Assembly (NCBI GenBank): GCA_963751395.1
Contig: CAVVUC010000002.1
Span: 496,001 to 560,000, forward strand
Source of the DNA: CAVVUC01 sp963751395
Lineage (GTDB): Bacteria > Verrucomicrobiota > Verrucomicrobiia > Chthoniobacterales > Chthoniobacteraceae
DNA: 64,000 nt
Direction of reading: 5' to 3'
In this document: piece after piece, positions 34,124 to 43,252 of the stretch
How the letters are laid out: every line of letters begins with the position of its first letter
Numbering within the stretch: position 1 is the first letter of the stretch
Notes under the pieces: model-generated
Told to the model about the DNA's origin: nothing
What the model saw: only the letters and a program-made list of their open reading frames with translations
Database searches by the model: none
Made by a program: the position numbers and the translations under genes

Positions 34124-36637
34124 TTACTTCGCGTCGGCGGCTTTCTTCATGCCTTCCTCGAGTTTCTTGATGTCCTCGGGCGTGAGCTGCGGGCGATTGA
34201 CCTTGATGGTCAGCTTGTTGAGCTTCGCCGTCAGGGTGAAGGGCGGCAGGTAGTCCGCGTCGTTCACGCCGGTGAGCGTGTCGGAGCCGACGTCGAAGCT
34301 TTCGTCCCATTGCAGGATCATGGGCAGCGTCTTGGGCATGGTGATGGTTTTGACTGCCTTGCCGTCCACCTTGAGCACGCCGGTGCCGGGGCGGCCGAGG
34401 CCGCTCATGTTATTAAACAGGAGCGTGCCGAGGCCGAGGCCGTCATACTTGAAGTCGAACTCCAGCGTGTGCTTGCCGGGCGCGAGTGCATCGGGGCCTT
34501 CCCACTTGATGCGTTCGAGGTCCACCATGTTCCAGAGAAACACGGGCTTGCCTTTGAGCAGGTAGAAGCCATAGCCGGCGAAGCGTCCGCCCGACGTGAG
34601 GATCATGCCTTCCGCACCGCCCTCGGGAACGGTGATGTCCGCGGTGATGGTGTAGGAGCTGTCGAGGATCATCGGCGAATCGCCCTGCGGCAGACCGACC
34701 ATCGGCTTGGTATAGACAAACTCGGTGCGGCCGGCGGTGATGTTCGGGCGCGGGGCGACGATGCGCGCCGCCACCGAGGCGTCCATCGGGAAGACCTGAT
34801 ACTTCTTCGCTTCCTCGATGAACATGGCCTTCATCTCCTTCACCTTGTCCGGAAACTTGGCGGCCACATTCTGCGACTGGCTGAAGTCCTTGCTCAGGTC
34901 GTAGAGTTCGAGCACCTGCTTGTTAAGTGGATCGGGATTGGCGGGACCAAAGGCCTCCCACGGTGCCCGGTTCACCTCGGTGCTCAAGAACCAACCTTCG
35001 TGATAGAGCGCCCACTGGCCCATCATCTCGAAATACTGGGTCTTGTGTTGCGATGGAGCCTTGGCGTTCTTTTCGTCGAAGGTATAGGCGAAGCTCGTGC
35101 CCTCGATCGGTGCCTGCTTGATGCCGTCCACGGTCTCGGGCGCCTTGATGCCGGCCGCTTCGAGGAGGGTCGGCACCACGTCGATGACATGCATGAACTG
35201 CTCGCGGAGGCCGCCGGTATCCTTGATGCGCGCCGGCCAGGAGACGGCCATGCACTGCCGGACGCCGCCGAGCTTCGAGGCGTTTTGCTTGAACCAGGTG
35301 AACGGCGTATCGAAGGCCCAGGACCAGCCTGCGGACATGTGGTTGTAGGTCTGTTCCGTGCCCCAGACGTCATACCACTTCATCTGCATTGCGACCGGCA
35401 TCTCGCTGATGCCGTTGAACCACGCGACTTCGTTAGGAGTGCCGAGTGGCCCGCCCTCGGCGCTCGTGCCATTGTCGCCGTTGATGTAGATGATGAGAGT
35501 GTTGTCGAGCTTGCCCATGTCCTCGATGGTCTGGATGACACGGCCCATTTCGTAGTCGTTGTAGGCCTCATAGGCGGCGAAGACTTCCACCTGCTTGATG
35601 AAGAGCTTCTTCTCCTCGGCGGTGAGTTGGTCCCATGGCTTGAGAACCTTTGCGGGCCATGGCTCGAGCTGAGTGTCTGCCGGGATGACGCCGAGCTTCT
35701 TCTGATTCTCGAAGATGCGCTCGCGCAGCTTCTCGTAGCCGTCGTCGAAGAGGTGCATGTTATGAATCTTGTCCACCCATTCCTTGGTCGGGTGATGCGG
35801 CGCGTGCGTGGCGCCCGGGACGTAGTAGCAGAAGAACGGCTTGCTCGGAGCGGTTTGATTGACCCGGTTCAAGTAATCAATGGCGTCGTCGGCCATGCCG
35901 GTGATCAGGTTCCAACCCGGCTTGTCTTGGAATGGATAGATCTGCGTCGTGTTGCGGAACAGGTTCGGCTGCCACTGGTTCGCGTCGCCGCCGACGAACC
36001 CATAAAAATACTCGAAGCCCATGCCGACTGGCCATTGGTCAAACGGCCCGACCTGGCTCGCGGCGAACGATGGCACGTTGTGATCCTTGCCGAACCACGA
36101 GGTTGCGTAGCCGTTATCCTTGAGGATGCGGCCGATGGTCGCCTTGTCCTCGGCGATGATGCTGTTATAGCCGGGGTAGCCCGTGGACTGCTCGGAGACC
36201 ACGCCGAAGCCGGCGGAGTGATGGTTGCGCCCGGTGATGAGCGCGGCGCGCGTCGGCGAGCAGAGCGCGGTCGAGTGGATGTTGTTATAGCGCAGTCCGC
36301 TCTTCGCCAGGCGATCCATCGTTGGCGTGGGGATGACGCCACCAAACGTGCCCGGCACGCCGAAGCCCGAATCATCGGTCATGATGAGCAGGACGTTCGG
36401 TGCGTCCTTCGGCGGGACAATGCGCGGCGCCCACCACGGCTTGGAGTTCAGGGCGTCGTCCTTGATCACGCCGCCGAATTTCGGATCGGGCGCGGGGAGT
36501 TGCTTGCCATTGATGGTGGTCGTGGCACTCGGTGAACCGAGTTCGCCGGTAACTTGCTGGGCAAGCGACGAGATGGTCGTCACTGCGAATGCCGCGAAGA
36601 AAGTTGCGGCACGTTTGTTGTATGTTGTTCGTTTCAT
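34124..36637 (-). CDS. Secreted type I arylsulfatase-family enzyme
   Basis: 837 residues. Signal peptide (AATFFAAFAVTTISSLAQQ). Seen: metal-binding LLIMTDDSGFGVPGTFGG, the sulfatase signature CSPTRAALITGR with Cys126 as formylglycine precursor, HHSAGFGVVSE, THAPHHPTKEW and INGDNGTSAEG. After the catalytic domain (to ~residue 560) comes a C-terminal region with beta-sandwich character (EGGAEGMILTSGGRFAGYGF). Hydrolyses sulfate esters; the substrate is unknown. Activity needs a formylglycine-generating enzyme not found here. First gene of the minus-strand cluster; the neighbouring DUF1254 gene follows after a hairpin repeat. Confidence 0.93.
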   Translation of the reverse strand: MKRTTYNKRAATFFAAFAVTTISSLAQQVTGELGSPSATTTINGKQLPAPDPKFGGVIKDDALNSKPWWAPRIVPPKDAPNVLLIMTDDSGFGVPGTFGGVIPTPTMDRLAKSGLRYNNIHSTALCSPTRAALITGRNHHSAGFGVVSEQSTGYPGYNSIIAEDKATIGRILKDNGYATSWFGKDHNVPSFAASQVGPFDQWPVGMGFEYFYGFVGGDANQWQPNLFRNTTQIYPFQDKPGWNLITGMADDAIDYLNRVNQTAPSKPFFCYYVPGATHAPHHPTKEWVDKIHNMHLFDDGYEKLRERIFENQKKLGVIPADTQLEPWPAKVLKPWDQLTAEEKKLFIKQVEVFAAYEAYNDYEMGRVIQTIEDMGKLDNTLIIYINGDNGTSAEGGPLGTPNEVAWFNGISEMPVAMQMKWYDVWGTEQTYNHMSAGWSWAFDTPFTWFKQNASKLGGVRQCMAVSWPARIKDTGGLREQFMHVIDVVPTLLEAAGIKAPETVDGIKQAPIEGTSFAYTFDEKNAKAPSQHKTQYFEMMGQWALYHEGWFLSTEVNRAPWEAFGPANPDPLNKQVLELYDLSKDFSQSQNVAAKFPDKVKEMKAMFIEEAKKYQVFPMDASVAARIVAPRPNITAGRTEFVYTKPMVGLPQGDSPMILDSSYTITADITVPEGGAEGMILTSGGRFAGYGFYLLKGKPVFLWNMVDLERIKWEGPDALAPGKHTLEFDFKYDGLGLGTLLFNNMSGLGRPGTGVLKVDGKAVKTITMPKTLPMILQWDESFDVGSDTLTGVNDADYLPPFTLTAKLNKLTIKVNRPQLTPEDIKKLEEGMKKAADAK

Positions 36638-36955
36638 CGGGTTATTTTTTTGTGGTTGGTTCTCTGATCAAAAGCGAGTGCGGAAAGGCGTGATGGTCGC
36701 TCGTATTTGATTGAGGAAACTTTAGCAAGCCTCAACTTAAGCTGAACCTTTCATTACGCCGTTTACTGATGTCGTGGTGTGGGTGCGGACCGGGTGGATC
36801 GGTTTCTCCGCGTAAAATGCCCTCTGAATGCCGGCTTGAATCTGTTTGAGGTTCATGACAGCGTCCGATGATGCGAAGCCGCTTCTTTACTTCACGAAAA
36901 TGCCGCGTTGATTCTTTCGTCAACCCGGCAAAGGAACTGTATTCGCAAGCCGCCC
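36638..36955. other. Intergenic region between sulfatase and fabF
   Basis: 318 bp between divergent genes; it must hold both promoters. A T-rich run lies just before the sulfatase ATG. A 63-codon ORF on the minus strand (36732-36923) has no recognisable features and is not accepted. No RNA gene or repeat seen. Confidence 0.5.
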
Positions 36956-38203
36956 ATGCGTGACGGGCGGCGCCGGGCAGTGATCACGGGTGTGGGGCCG
37001 ATCACCTGCGTAGGGATCGGACGAGACGACTTCTGGCGAAGCATTCTTGAGCGGCGGAGCGGTATCCGGCCGATCGAGGGCTTCGACACCAGCGCGCTGC
37101 GGGCGAGGAACGGCGGTGAGATTCGCGACTGGGATCCGGCGCAGTTTTTTCCTCCACACCGTCTGAAACGGCTGGACCGTTACGCGCAGTTCTCGGTGGC
37201 GTCGGCGCTGCTGGCTCTGGAGGACGCCGGCATCGCGTGGTCGCGCGAGAAGCCGCAGACGCGCGCCGGTGTGAGCTTCGGCACGGCGCTGGGCGGCATT
37301 GCGAATGCGGAGGCAGAGCATCAGGCCTTTTTGAAAAAGGGGACGCGCGGCGTGACGCAGACCATTGCCTTGCAGGTCTTCGGAGGCTCGGCGCACTCGA
37401 ACATCGCGATCGAATGCGGCTTTCGCGGAGTCGGCACAACGAACTCGAACAGTTGCGCGAGCGGCACGGTCTCGGTCGGCGAAGCCCTCCGCTACATTCG
37501 CGACGACATGGCGGATGTGATGGTCGCGGGCGCGGCGGAGGCGCCGCTGAGTCCGCTCACGTTTGCGGCGTTTGATTTGATCCGGACGATGAGCCGCAAC
37601 GAGGAGTCACAACGCGCCTGTCGGCCGTTCGATCGCGAGCGCGACGGGTTCGTGATGGGCGAGGGGGCGGCGAGCCTGGTGATCGAGGAATACGAGCACG
37701 CGAGAAAAAGAGGGGCGCACATTTACGCGGAGGTGCTCGGTTACAGTTTGAACAACGAAGCGCATCACATGACCACTCCGCTCCCCGGCGGCGAGGCCGT
37801 TTCCGACGCGATGCGGGGCGCGCTTGCGGATGCGGGCATCGCGCCGGAGCAGATCGACTACATCAACGCGCACGCCAGCTCGACGCAACTCAACGACGCG
37901 AACGAGATCGCGTGCATCAAGACGGTGTTCGGCGACCATGCGCGCAAACTCGCGGTCAGCGGCACGAAGCCTTTCACGGCGCATCCGCTCGGCGCTGCGG
38001 GTGCGATCGAGGCGGTCATTTGCGCGCTGGCGATCAACCGTGGTCACATTCCGCCGACGTTGAACCGGCAGACACCCGATCCCGACTGCGATCTGGACGT
38101 GGTGCCGAATGTCGGGCGCGACCAACCGCTGCGCCACGTGATGAGCAATGCATTCGGGTTCGGCGGCATCAACTCGTGCATCGTGCTGGGCAAAGTGGAG
38201 TGA
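36956..38203 (+). CDS. fabF: Beta-ketoacyl-ACP synthase II-type condensing enzyme
   Basis: 415 residues from MRDGRRRAVITGVGPITC. Elongates acyl-ACP with malonyl-ACP in fatty acid synthesis. Catalytic triad seen: Cys167 in NSNSCASGTVSVGEALRYI, a histidine in INAHASSTQLND and another in GTKPFTAHPLGAAGAIEA, plus the C-terminal NAFGFGGINS glycine-rich loop. It is alone: no acpP, fabG or fabD adjacent, so it may be a second, specialised copy. Sixteen upstream in-frame codons were not counted because they lack typical N-terminal sequence. Confidence 0.9.
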   Translation: MRDGRRRAVITGVGPITCVGIGRDDFWRSILERRSGIRPIEGFDTSALRARNGGEIRDWDPAQFFPPHRLKRLDRYAQFSVASALLALEDAGIAWSREKPQTRAGVSFGTALGGIANAEAEHQAFLKKGTRGVTQTIALQVFGGSAHSNIAIECGFRGVGTTNSNSCASGTVSVGEALRYIRDDMADVMVAGAAEAPLSPLTFAAFDLIRTMSRNEESQRACRPFDRERDGFVMGEGAASLVIEEYEHARKRGAHIYAEVLGYSLNNEAHHMTTPLPGGEAVSDAMRGALADAGIAPEQIDYINAHASSTQLNDANEIACIKTVFGDHARKLAVSGTKPFTAHPLGAAGAIEAVICALAINRGHIPPTLNRQTPDPDCDLDVVPNVGRDQPLRHVMSNAFGFGGINSCIVLGKVE

Positions 38204-38241
38204 CTGAAACCGGAAAGCGGATACCGGATACCGGAAAGACA
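38204..38241. repeat. ACCGGAAAG/CGGATACC low-complexity repeat
   Basis: Directly after the fabF stop, the units ACCGGAAAGC, GGATACC, GGATACC and GGAAAG follow one another (translation GKRIPDTGK). The style is the same as the other intergenic quasi-repeats of the window. The remaining ~120 bp to the convergent regulator gene hold nothing recognised. Confidence 0.5.
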
Positions 38242-38367
38242 GACTTTGCCCGGCCACCCTTATCTCATTCCTACAGGGTCAGTTTGAAATGGTGATCGCC
38301 GACTGATTGCCGCTTCACGCCACAAAGGTCGTGTCATTTCGATCGCCGCGAGGAATGACCCCGCCTT

Positions 38368-39645
38368 TTAGCGATAAACCAACAGCCTCTGCGTGACCGA
38401 GTTTTGCAGGTTGTGGTTTTTGATTTTGGTAATCGTCGTTTCGTTCAGCGCCTGGCCTTCGGGAAGGAGCAGGAGTCCGACGGGGCTGTAAATGTCATGC
38501 ACCAGGCGCATGCCCGGGCTCATTTCGTCGATCATGATTTCACGAATCTGCTTGGGCAGATTGGCCGCCTGGGTCGTTTTGAAAAACAGCCGCACGGCCT
38601 CCGGATCGAGAACGGTTCCGGAGAGTCTTGCGATCTCCTCGACGGCCTGCGATTTCGGCAGGCCGCACTCGACAAATTGCACGGCAACCGCAAGACATCG
38701 GGCCGTCCATGGAATCGACTGGCCGGCGAGTCCGTCGGGATAACCGTGGCCGTCGAACCGCTCATGATGCGCCCGAATCGTTTCACCGACCGTCCTGAGA
38801 TTGTCCACAAATGACGCGAGCATCTGGCCGTTGACCGGATGCTTTTTCAGCGCATTGACCTCCAAATCGGTGAGACTTGTCGGGGAGGTGTGAAGCCTGT
38901 GCAGGATTTTGCGATCGGTGCCCACCAGACCGATGTCGTGCAGCCATGCACCCGCGATGAGGACGTGCTTTTCCTCCCCGGTAAAGTAGTCGCTCTCCGC
39001 CATCTTGCGGCAGATTTCGACGACGGCGTGCGTCTGCTGCCCGAGCAGGGGATGGAAAGTGTTGATCATCCGGTAACAAAGCTCGAGCGAGTGTCCGAAG
39101 TTCTTTTCCAGGGCCTGGTGCGCGCTGTCCAACTCCTTCTTTTGAGCGGTGAGTTCCTCGACCTTCGTTTGAAGATCGGCATTGGCGCAGGCGAGCCGGT
39201 TGTTCAACTCCGCGGTGTCCGCCTGAAGTTGATCGTTGCTGACCAGAAGCTGATAGCGCTGGGTTGCGTTCTTCACCGTCGCCAGCAGTTCCGCGCGCAC
39301 CCACGGCTTCGCGAGGAAGCGGAAAATTTCGCCGTGATTGATCGCCTCGATCATCGTGTCGAGCGACAGCACGCCGGTGATCAGCACACGCGAAGTGTGA
39401 GGCTGAAGTTGCTTCACTTTTTCGAGGAACTCGAGACCGGTCAGATCCGGCATCCGCTGGTCGGAGATGACGACGGAGACCGCTTCCCTGGCGAGAAGGG
39501 AAAGCGCTTCGGAGACGTTCTCCTTGGCGATGACTGTGTAGCCTTCCCACGCCAGTTGCTCCTTCAACGCGTGCAGCACATCGGGATCGTCATCAACGAC
39601 GAGAACGGGCGCGATGGACTGGGGGGCGATGGGTGGCTGGCTCAT
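38368..39645 (-). CDS. Response regulator with HD-GYP output domain
   Basis: 425 residues from MSQPPIAPQ. Residues ~13-130: receiver (VLVVDDDPDVLHALKEQL, ISDQRMPDLTGLEF with the phospho-accepting Asp, LAKPW). Then a coiled coil (~145-195). Then an HD-GYP domain: WLHDIGLVGTDRKILH, HPVNGQML and HHERFDGHGYPDGL, as in c-di-GMP phosphodiesterases. A ~75-residue C-terminal extension follows. Last gene of the flagellar block, 2 bp after the FliT/FlgN-like gene, so a role in switching motility by lowering c-di-GMP is likely (inference). Confidence 0.88.
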   Translation of the reverse strand: MSQPPIAPQSIAPVLVVDDDPDVLHALKEQLAWEGYTVIAKENVSEALSLLAREAVSVVISDQRMPDLTGLEFLEKVKQLQPHTSRVLITGVLSLDTMIEAINHGEIFRFLAKPWVRAELLATVKNATQRYQLLVSNDQLQADTAELNNRLACANADLQTKVEELTAQKKELDSAHQALEKNFGHSLELCYRMINTFHPLLGQQTHAVVEICRKMAESDYFTGEEKHVLIAGAWLHDIGLVGTDRKILHRLHTSPTSLTDLEVNALKKHPVNGQMLASFVDNLRTVGETIRAHHERFDGHGYPDGLAGQSIPWTARCLAVAVQFVECGLPKSQAVEEIARLSGTVLDPEAVRLFFKTTQAANLPKQIREIMIDEMSPGMRLVHDIYSPVGLLLLPEGQALNETTITKIKNHNLQNSVTQRLLVYR

Positions 39646-39647
39646 GG

Positions 39648-40022
39648 CTAACCGGCTTCGCAGAAGCGGCTGTGGATCGATCCCATGCGGGCTCCCCACG
39701 TATAGACGCGTTCGAAATTGCGCAGCCGTTTGGTCGCGGCCTCGAGGGTTTGTTGATGGCAGACCGTCTCGGAAACCAGTTTGTTCAGAAACGCGGCGTT
39801 TCGTTGTTCGGTTTCGATGAGAGGATCGATCCGGCTCTTGAGGGCCGGGTGCGCGCGGTCCATGTCGAGCGAGTTGCAGAGGCTCTCCATTTCGAGAAAC
39901 ACCACGGATTTCTTCGCGCTCAATTCCGCCACGACCGGGTAGTTCTGTTCGCCGATCGCGTGGGTTTCGTCGCGTGTCAGGCGTTCGTAATCTCCAAGCA
40001 GCCGCCAGAATTTACGTTCCAT
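39648..40022 (-). CDS. FliT/FlgN-like flagellar chaperone (putative)
   Basis: 124 residues, all helical and charged (MERKFWRLLGDYERLT and following). No strong sequence signature, but size, helical character and position directly behind fliS (start 2 bp after the fliS stop) fit export chaperones of filament-cap or hook-associated proteins. The gene ends 2 bp before the regulator gene. Confidence 0.55.
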   Translation of the reverse strand: MERKFWRLLGDYERLTRDETHAIGEQNYPVVAELSAKKSVVFLEMESLCNSLDMDRAHPALKSRIDPLIETEQRNAAFLNKLVSETVCHQQTLEAATKRLRNFERVYTWGARMGSIHSRFCEAG

Positions 40023-40024
40023 TG

Positions 40025-40426
40025 TCACGCGGCCTGGATCGTCGATTTGTCCAGCATCTGCGCCCATGCGTCCCGAATCTCGCCGAGCAGACGTTCGACC
40101 ACTTCGATGGGTTCCGGCTGCTTTTTCACGTTCGCATCCTGGAGCTGGAATGTCATGAATTCGTAGAGGGCGAACATCCGCTGGGAGAATTCGCCGCCGG
40201 CTTTCATGTCGAGGCTGTATTGCAACTCGTGCAGAATGTTCTGCGCCTTGATCAGGTTGTTGTGAATCGTCTCGATCCGTTTGCCGATGTTCTCTTCGTT
40301 GAAACCCTGTCTGGCCGTTGCCATGAAACGAAGGGCGCCATCGTAAAGCATGAGCACCAGTTGGCCGGGAGGCGCCGTCGTGACTGCAACCGATTTGTAG
40401 GACTTGGCGAGTTGGGCCAGTTGCAT
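40025..40426 (-). CDS. fliS: Flagellin export chaperone FliS
   Basis: 133 residues. Binds newly made flagellin and keeps it unfolded for export. Seen: PPGQLVLMLYDGALRFM, the classic FliS motif, followed by NLIKAQNILHELQYSLDMKAGGEF-type sequence and a helical tail containing DAWAQML. It lies between a 90-residue protein gene and the FliT/FlgN-like gene in the fliD operon. Confidence 0.93.
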   Translation of the reverse strand: MQLAQLAKSYKSVAVTTAPPGQLVLMLYDGALRFMATARQGFNEENIGKRIETIHNNLIKAQNILHELQYSLDMKAGGEFSQRMFALYEFMTFQLQDANVKKQPEPIEVVERLLGEIRDAWAQMLDKSTIQAA

Positions 40427-40435
40427 GAGGGGGCG

Positions 40436-40708
40436 CTACTTGATCGTGGTTTTGAGGACGAGTTTGGCGAGCTTCGGAAACATCTCGGGCGGCGGATAGT
40501 TTGAGTCTGCGGCCAGCCGCCTGCCGTATTCGATCATCTCCGCGCGGACATCCGGATCCCTGCGCAACGCGTTCAGGAGATTGTCGATGTTGTATTCCGT
40601 CTTGACGCTGTCGCTGGCAACTGTCGCCGTGGATTCCGTCCGGGTCTGCTTCGGACGCGACTTGGAAATCTGGAATGCGTTCTCCTGGTTGATGGGCGGT
40701 ATGTTCAT
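40436..40708 (-). CDS. Small flagellar-operon protein, possibly FlgM-like
   Basis: 90 residues. The N-terminal half is polar and probably disordered (SKSRPKQTRTESTATVAS); the C-terminal half is helical (NIDNLLNALRRDPDVRAEMI, then YGRRLAADSNYPPPEMFPKLA). This layout resembles anti-sigma-28 FlgM, but the match is weak. It lies 9 bp before fliS. A sigma-28 type promoter does precede fliC, so an anti-sigma factor would make sense. Confidence 0.45.
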   Translation of the reverse strand: MNIPPINQENAFQISKSRPKQTRTESTATVASDSVKTEYNIDNLLNALRRDPDVRAEMIEYGRRLAADSNYPPPEMFPKLAKLVLKTTIK

Positions 40709-40723
40709 GACTGTTGCCTCTCT

Positions 40724-41431
40724 TTAGTTGGTCATCGGCGGATTTTGCGGAGAGTTTAGAACTATTTTTTGCGGACCCGCGGGCGGCGGGCTCAAAAGGG
40801 TTCGATAGGTCTCGTGCGCGACGAATTGAGAAAAGCGGGCCGGGCTTTGCAGGATGCTGGTGCCGTCATCGGGGATTGGCAGATTTTTCTGGCTGCTTTT
40901 TAGGTAATATCCGCGCGCCGCTTCGGCCACCTCCGGCCGGCCGGAATCGAACAGGTAATCGGTGGCCCATCGAATCTGACCGGTGCGGACATCGACGAGC
41001 TTCGATCGCGCTCCCACGGAGATCGGCTGGTACGGAAAATAGTGCGTCACATCCGTGAAGAGAACGGCATCGACTCCGTAGCGCGCGACAAGTTGCTGTA
41101 TCAGATCGCCGGGCAGCACCTCGACCGATGAAATCTGTCGTCTTGTCGTGAGCGATTCCATCTGCGCACGGCCGATGGGGACGAGTTCGAACAAACTCGT
41201 CTTGTTCAGTTCCGCGTTGAACGCCATGTCCATCGCACGGAGCGATCCGGCGGAATCCTGCTCGCAGTAAAGCGGAAGAATTGCGACGCGGCGGATTGCC
41301 GTGCCTTCCCGCTCGGGCAGATAGCTCGGAATCGTCGAGAGCGGCTTGAGCGGCTTCGGTTTCGTGGCGCACCCGGTCAGGGCTGAAACGGCTGCGAGTG
41401 CGCAGAGCGCGATCCGAAGAGTGTTCGTCAT
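40724..41431 (-). CDS. Flagellar-operon lipoprotein of unknown function
   Basis: 235 residues. Lipoprotein signal ends ALTGCATKPK (Cys21). The mature part has an alpha/beta pattern with VAILPLYCEQDSAGSL and YGVDAVLFTDVTHYFPYQPI, like the CsgG/LpoB/FlgT fold of periplasmic partner proteins. The start overlaps the fliD stop (ATGA), so it is co-translated with the filament cap. A role at the flagellar base in the outer membrane is possible (inference). Confidence 0.65.
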   Translation of the reverse strand: MTNTLRIALCALAAVSALTGCATKPKPLKPLSTIPSYLPEREGTAIRRVAILPLYCEQDSAGSLRAMDMAFNAELNKTSLFELVPIGRAQMESLTTRRQISSVEVLPGDLIQQLVARYGVDAVLFTDVTHYFPYQPISVGARSKLVDVRTGQIRWATDYLFDSGRPEVAEAARGYYLKSSQKNLPIPDDGTSILQSPARFSQFVAHETYRTLLSPPPAGPQKIVLNSPQNPPMTN

Positions 41432-43161
41432 CCCTTTGAGCTGGAGCTTGTCCCAAAGGCGTTGGTCAGGGCCTGGGATTGTTGTTGGAGCAGGCTTTGC
41501 GCTTTTTCCATGGCGACGAAACCGGCAGTCAGCCGCGCCTGGTCGGCCGCGATCCGGCGTTCGAGCGTGGCGATCTGGTTGTCGATGTCCTTCGCTGTCG
41601 CGGTAATCGAATTCGTCTGGCTCGCGATCGTTCCGTTGCTGCCTGTCACGCGGGTCACGAACGCGTCCATTTGCGCGACCAGGCCTGACGACGGGCTGTT
41701 GAAGAGTGTCTGAACGTCGGACGGGTGATTCACAATCGCGTCGTTCAACTTCCCGGAGTCTTTCACCTCGATCTGCGAGCTTCCGCTTTTGAAATCAATG
41801 CCGATACCTTCAAGGCGTTGAATCGTTCCGGTGAGGCCAGGCACGCTGTTGAAAACAATGCTGCGCAAGGAGCGGGCGATCTCGGTGACTTCGCGGTTGC
41901 CTGAAAATGTGGAGGTCGTCAGCTTGCCATCGCTGCCCGTCGTCGTCTTCGTCTGCGTATCGATGTAGCTCTGCAGGGCATTATACTTGGTGATGAAGTC
42001 GTCGATTTTGGACCGGGTTCCCGTCGTGTCGGAACTGACGTTCACGGTTTGCGTGGACACGGAGGTCGCGCTCACCGAAAGGCCGGTGATTCCATGCACG
42101 CTTCCATCGAGGACATTGCCGGGGCTGATGTAGGTCGAGCCGCCGTTGATCGCAAATTCGGCGTTCGTGCCACGGGAGAGACTGCCGGTGCTGTTGAGCC
42201 CCATGGCCTCGAGCAAACCTCCGGAGGTTTCGCTGACTGCGATTCCTGTGTCACCGGTGGTTTTGTTCGTGAGTTTGAACTTGTCGGCGCTCTTGTCGTA
42301 AGAGGCCACGACGCCGGCGTCCGATGCGTTGATGCGGCTGAGCACCGTGCCGATGCTGTCGGTCTGGGCATTGAAGGCGATGCTGACCCCGTTGATGCTG
42401 AAACTGCCGTTGCCGCTGCCATCGACATTGGTCACGGCAGATTTCAAATTCGCGCTCTGAATGGCAGCGCTGACACTGATAACACCGAGCGCGGCGGGTG
42501 CGAGAACGGCACCGGTTCCGTTATTGTAGAGCTTCAGCGAGTTCAGGAAATTACTCGTATCATTCGCGGCTCCCAGCATGATCGGACTCGCACTTGTGAG
42601 ACTCACTTTGTCTGCCACAGGGTCGTAGGCCGCCGTGACTGTTCCACCTGTGGCCGTCGAAATCTTGCCGAACACATCCTGCAACGAATCGGTGAGCGCG
42701 ACGTTGATCTTTGCTCCGTTGACGGAGAAATTGCCGGCGGTGATCGCAGTCGCGAGATTCATCGTGGCCAGAGTCACTCCGCTGACGTCGCTGGTCGCGC
42801 TGAGCCCGGCTCCTGCATCCGCCGCGCCGTCGAGGGAGGCCTTGGTGGCAAGTTTCGTGACGTTAAAGACGTACTGGCCTGGATCGACTCCGGCTGAAGC
42901 GCCCGCCGACCAGCCGCTGCTGTCGTTGGAAACTTTCGCCGTGCGCCCCGAGAATGCATCGGTGGTGCTCAGCGCCTTGATCGAGTTCTGTAAATCCAGG
43001 AGCTGTTTCTTGATCGTTTCCAGCCCGCTCAGCCTGGTGGCGCCCTTCGCCTTCTGGCTTAGTAATTGAGTTTCCGGTGCGCGTTCAACCTGGATCAGTT
43101 GATCGACAAGGCTCTTCCAATCGAGCCCTGACGCTAATCCTGAGAGTTGTAAGCCTGACAT
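41428..43161 (-). CDS. fliD: Flagellar filament cap protein FliD
   Basis: 577 residues. Caps the growing filament and helps flagellin fold. Seen: an N-terminal MSGLQLSGLASGLDWKSLVDQL (FliD_N), a long variable Ser/Thr/Gly-rich middle (surface-exposed), and the C-terminal FliD_C region from FITKYNALQSYIDTQTKT to the coiled-coil end (LERRIAADQARLTAGFVAME). First gene of the flagellar operon. An accessory island of about 11 kb separates it from fliC. Confidence 0.93.
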   Translation of the reverse strand: MSGLQLSGLASGLDWKSLVDQLIQVERAPETQLLSQKAKGATRLSGLETIKKQLLDLQNSIKALSTTDAFSGRTAKVSNDSSGWSAGASAGVDPGQYVFNVTKLATKASLDGAADAGAGLSATSDVSGVTLATMNLATAITAGNFSVNGAKINVALTDSLQDVFGKISTATGGTVTAAYDPVADKVSLTSASPIMLGAANDTSNFLNSLKLYNNGTGAVLAPAALGVISVSAAIQSANLKSAVTNVDGSGNGSFSINGVSIAFNAQTDSIGTVLSRINASDAGVVASYDKSADKFKLTNKTTGDTGIAVSETSGGLLEAMGLNSTGSLSRGTNAEFAINGGSTYISPGNVLDGSVHGITGLSVSATSVSTQTVNVSSDTTGTRSKIDDFITKYNALQSYIDTQTKTTTGSDGKLTTSTFSGNREVTEIARSLRSIVFNSVPGLTGTIQRLEGIGIDFKSGSSQIEVKDSGKLNDAIVNHPSDVQTLFNSPSSGLVAQMDAFVTRVTGSNGTIASQTNSITATAKDIDNQIATLERRIAADQARLTAGFVAMEKAQSLLQQQSQALTNAFGTSSSSKG

Positions 43162-43252
43162 ATCAAAAATGTATTTGGCTTCAGTTTAAGCAAACCCCGT
43201 GCCTGATGTGCGCTCCTTGTGGAGAGCTTCGACTCGGACGGCTCTTTCCATT

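Noticed and set aside
34115..36535. 806-codon plus-strand ORF opposite the intact sulfatase
   Set aside because: Antisense shadow without signal peptide or domain; the sulfatase motifs on the minus strand are unambiguous.
36732..36923. 63-codon minus-strand ORF between the sulfatase and fabF
   Set aside because: No ribosome-binding site, no family pattern, and it covers the probable promoter region.
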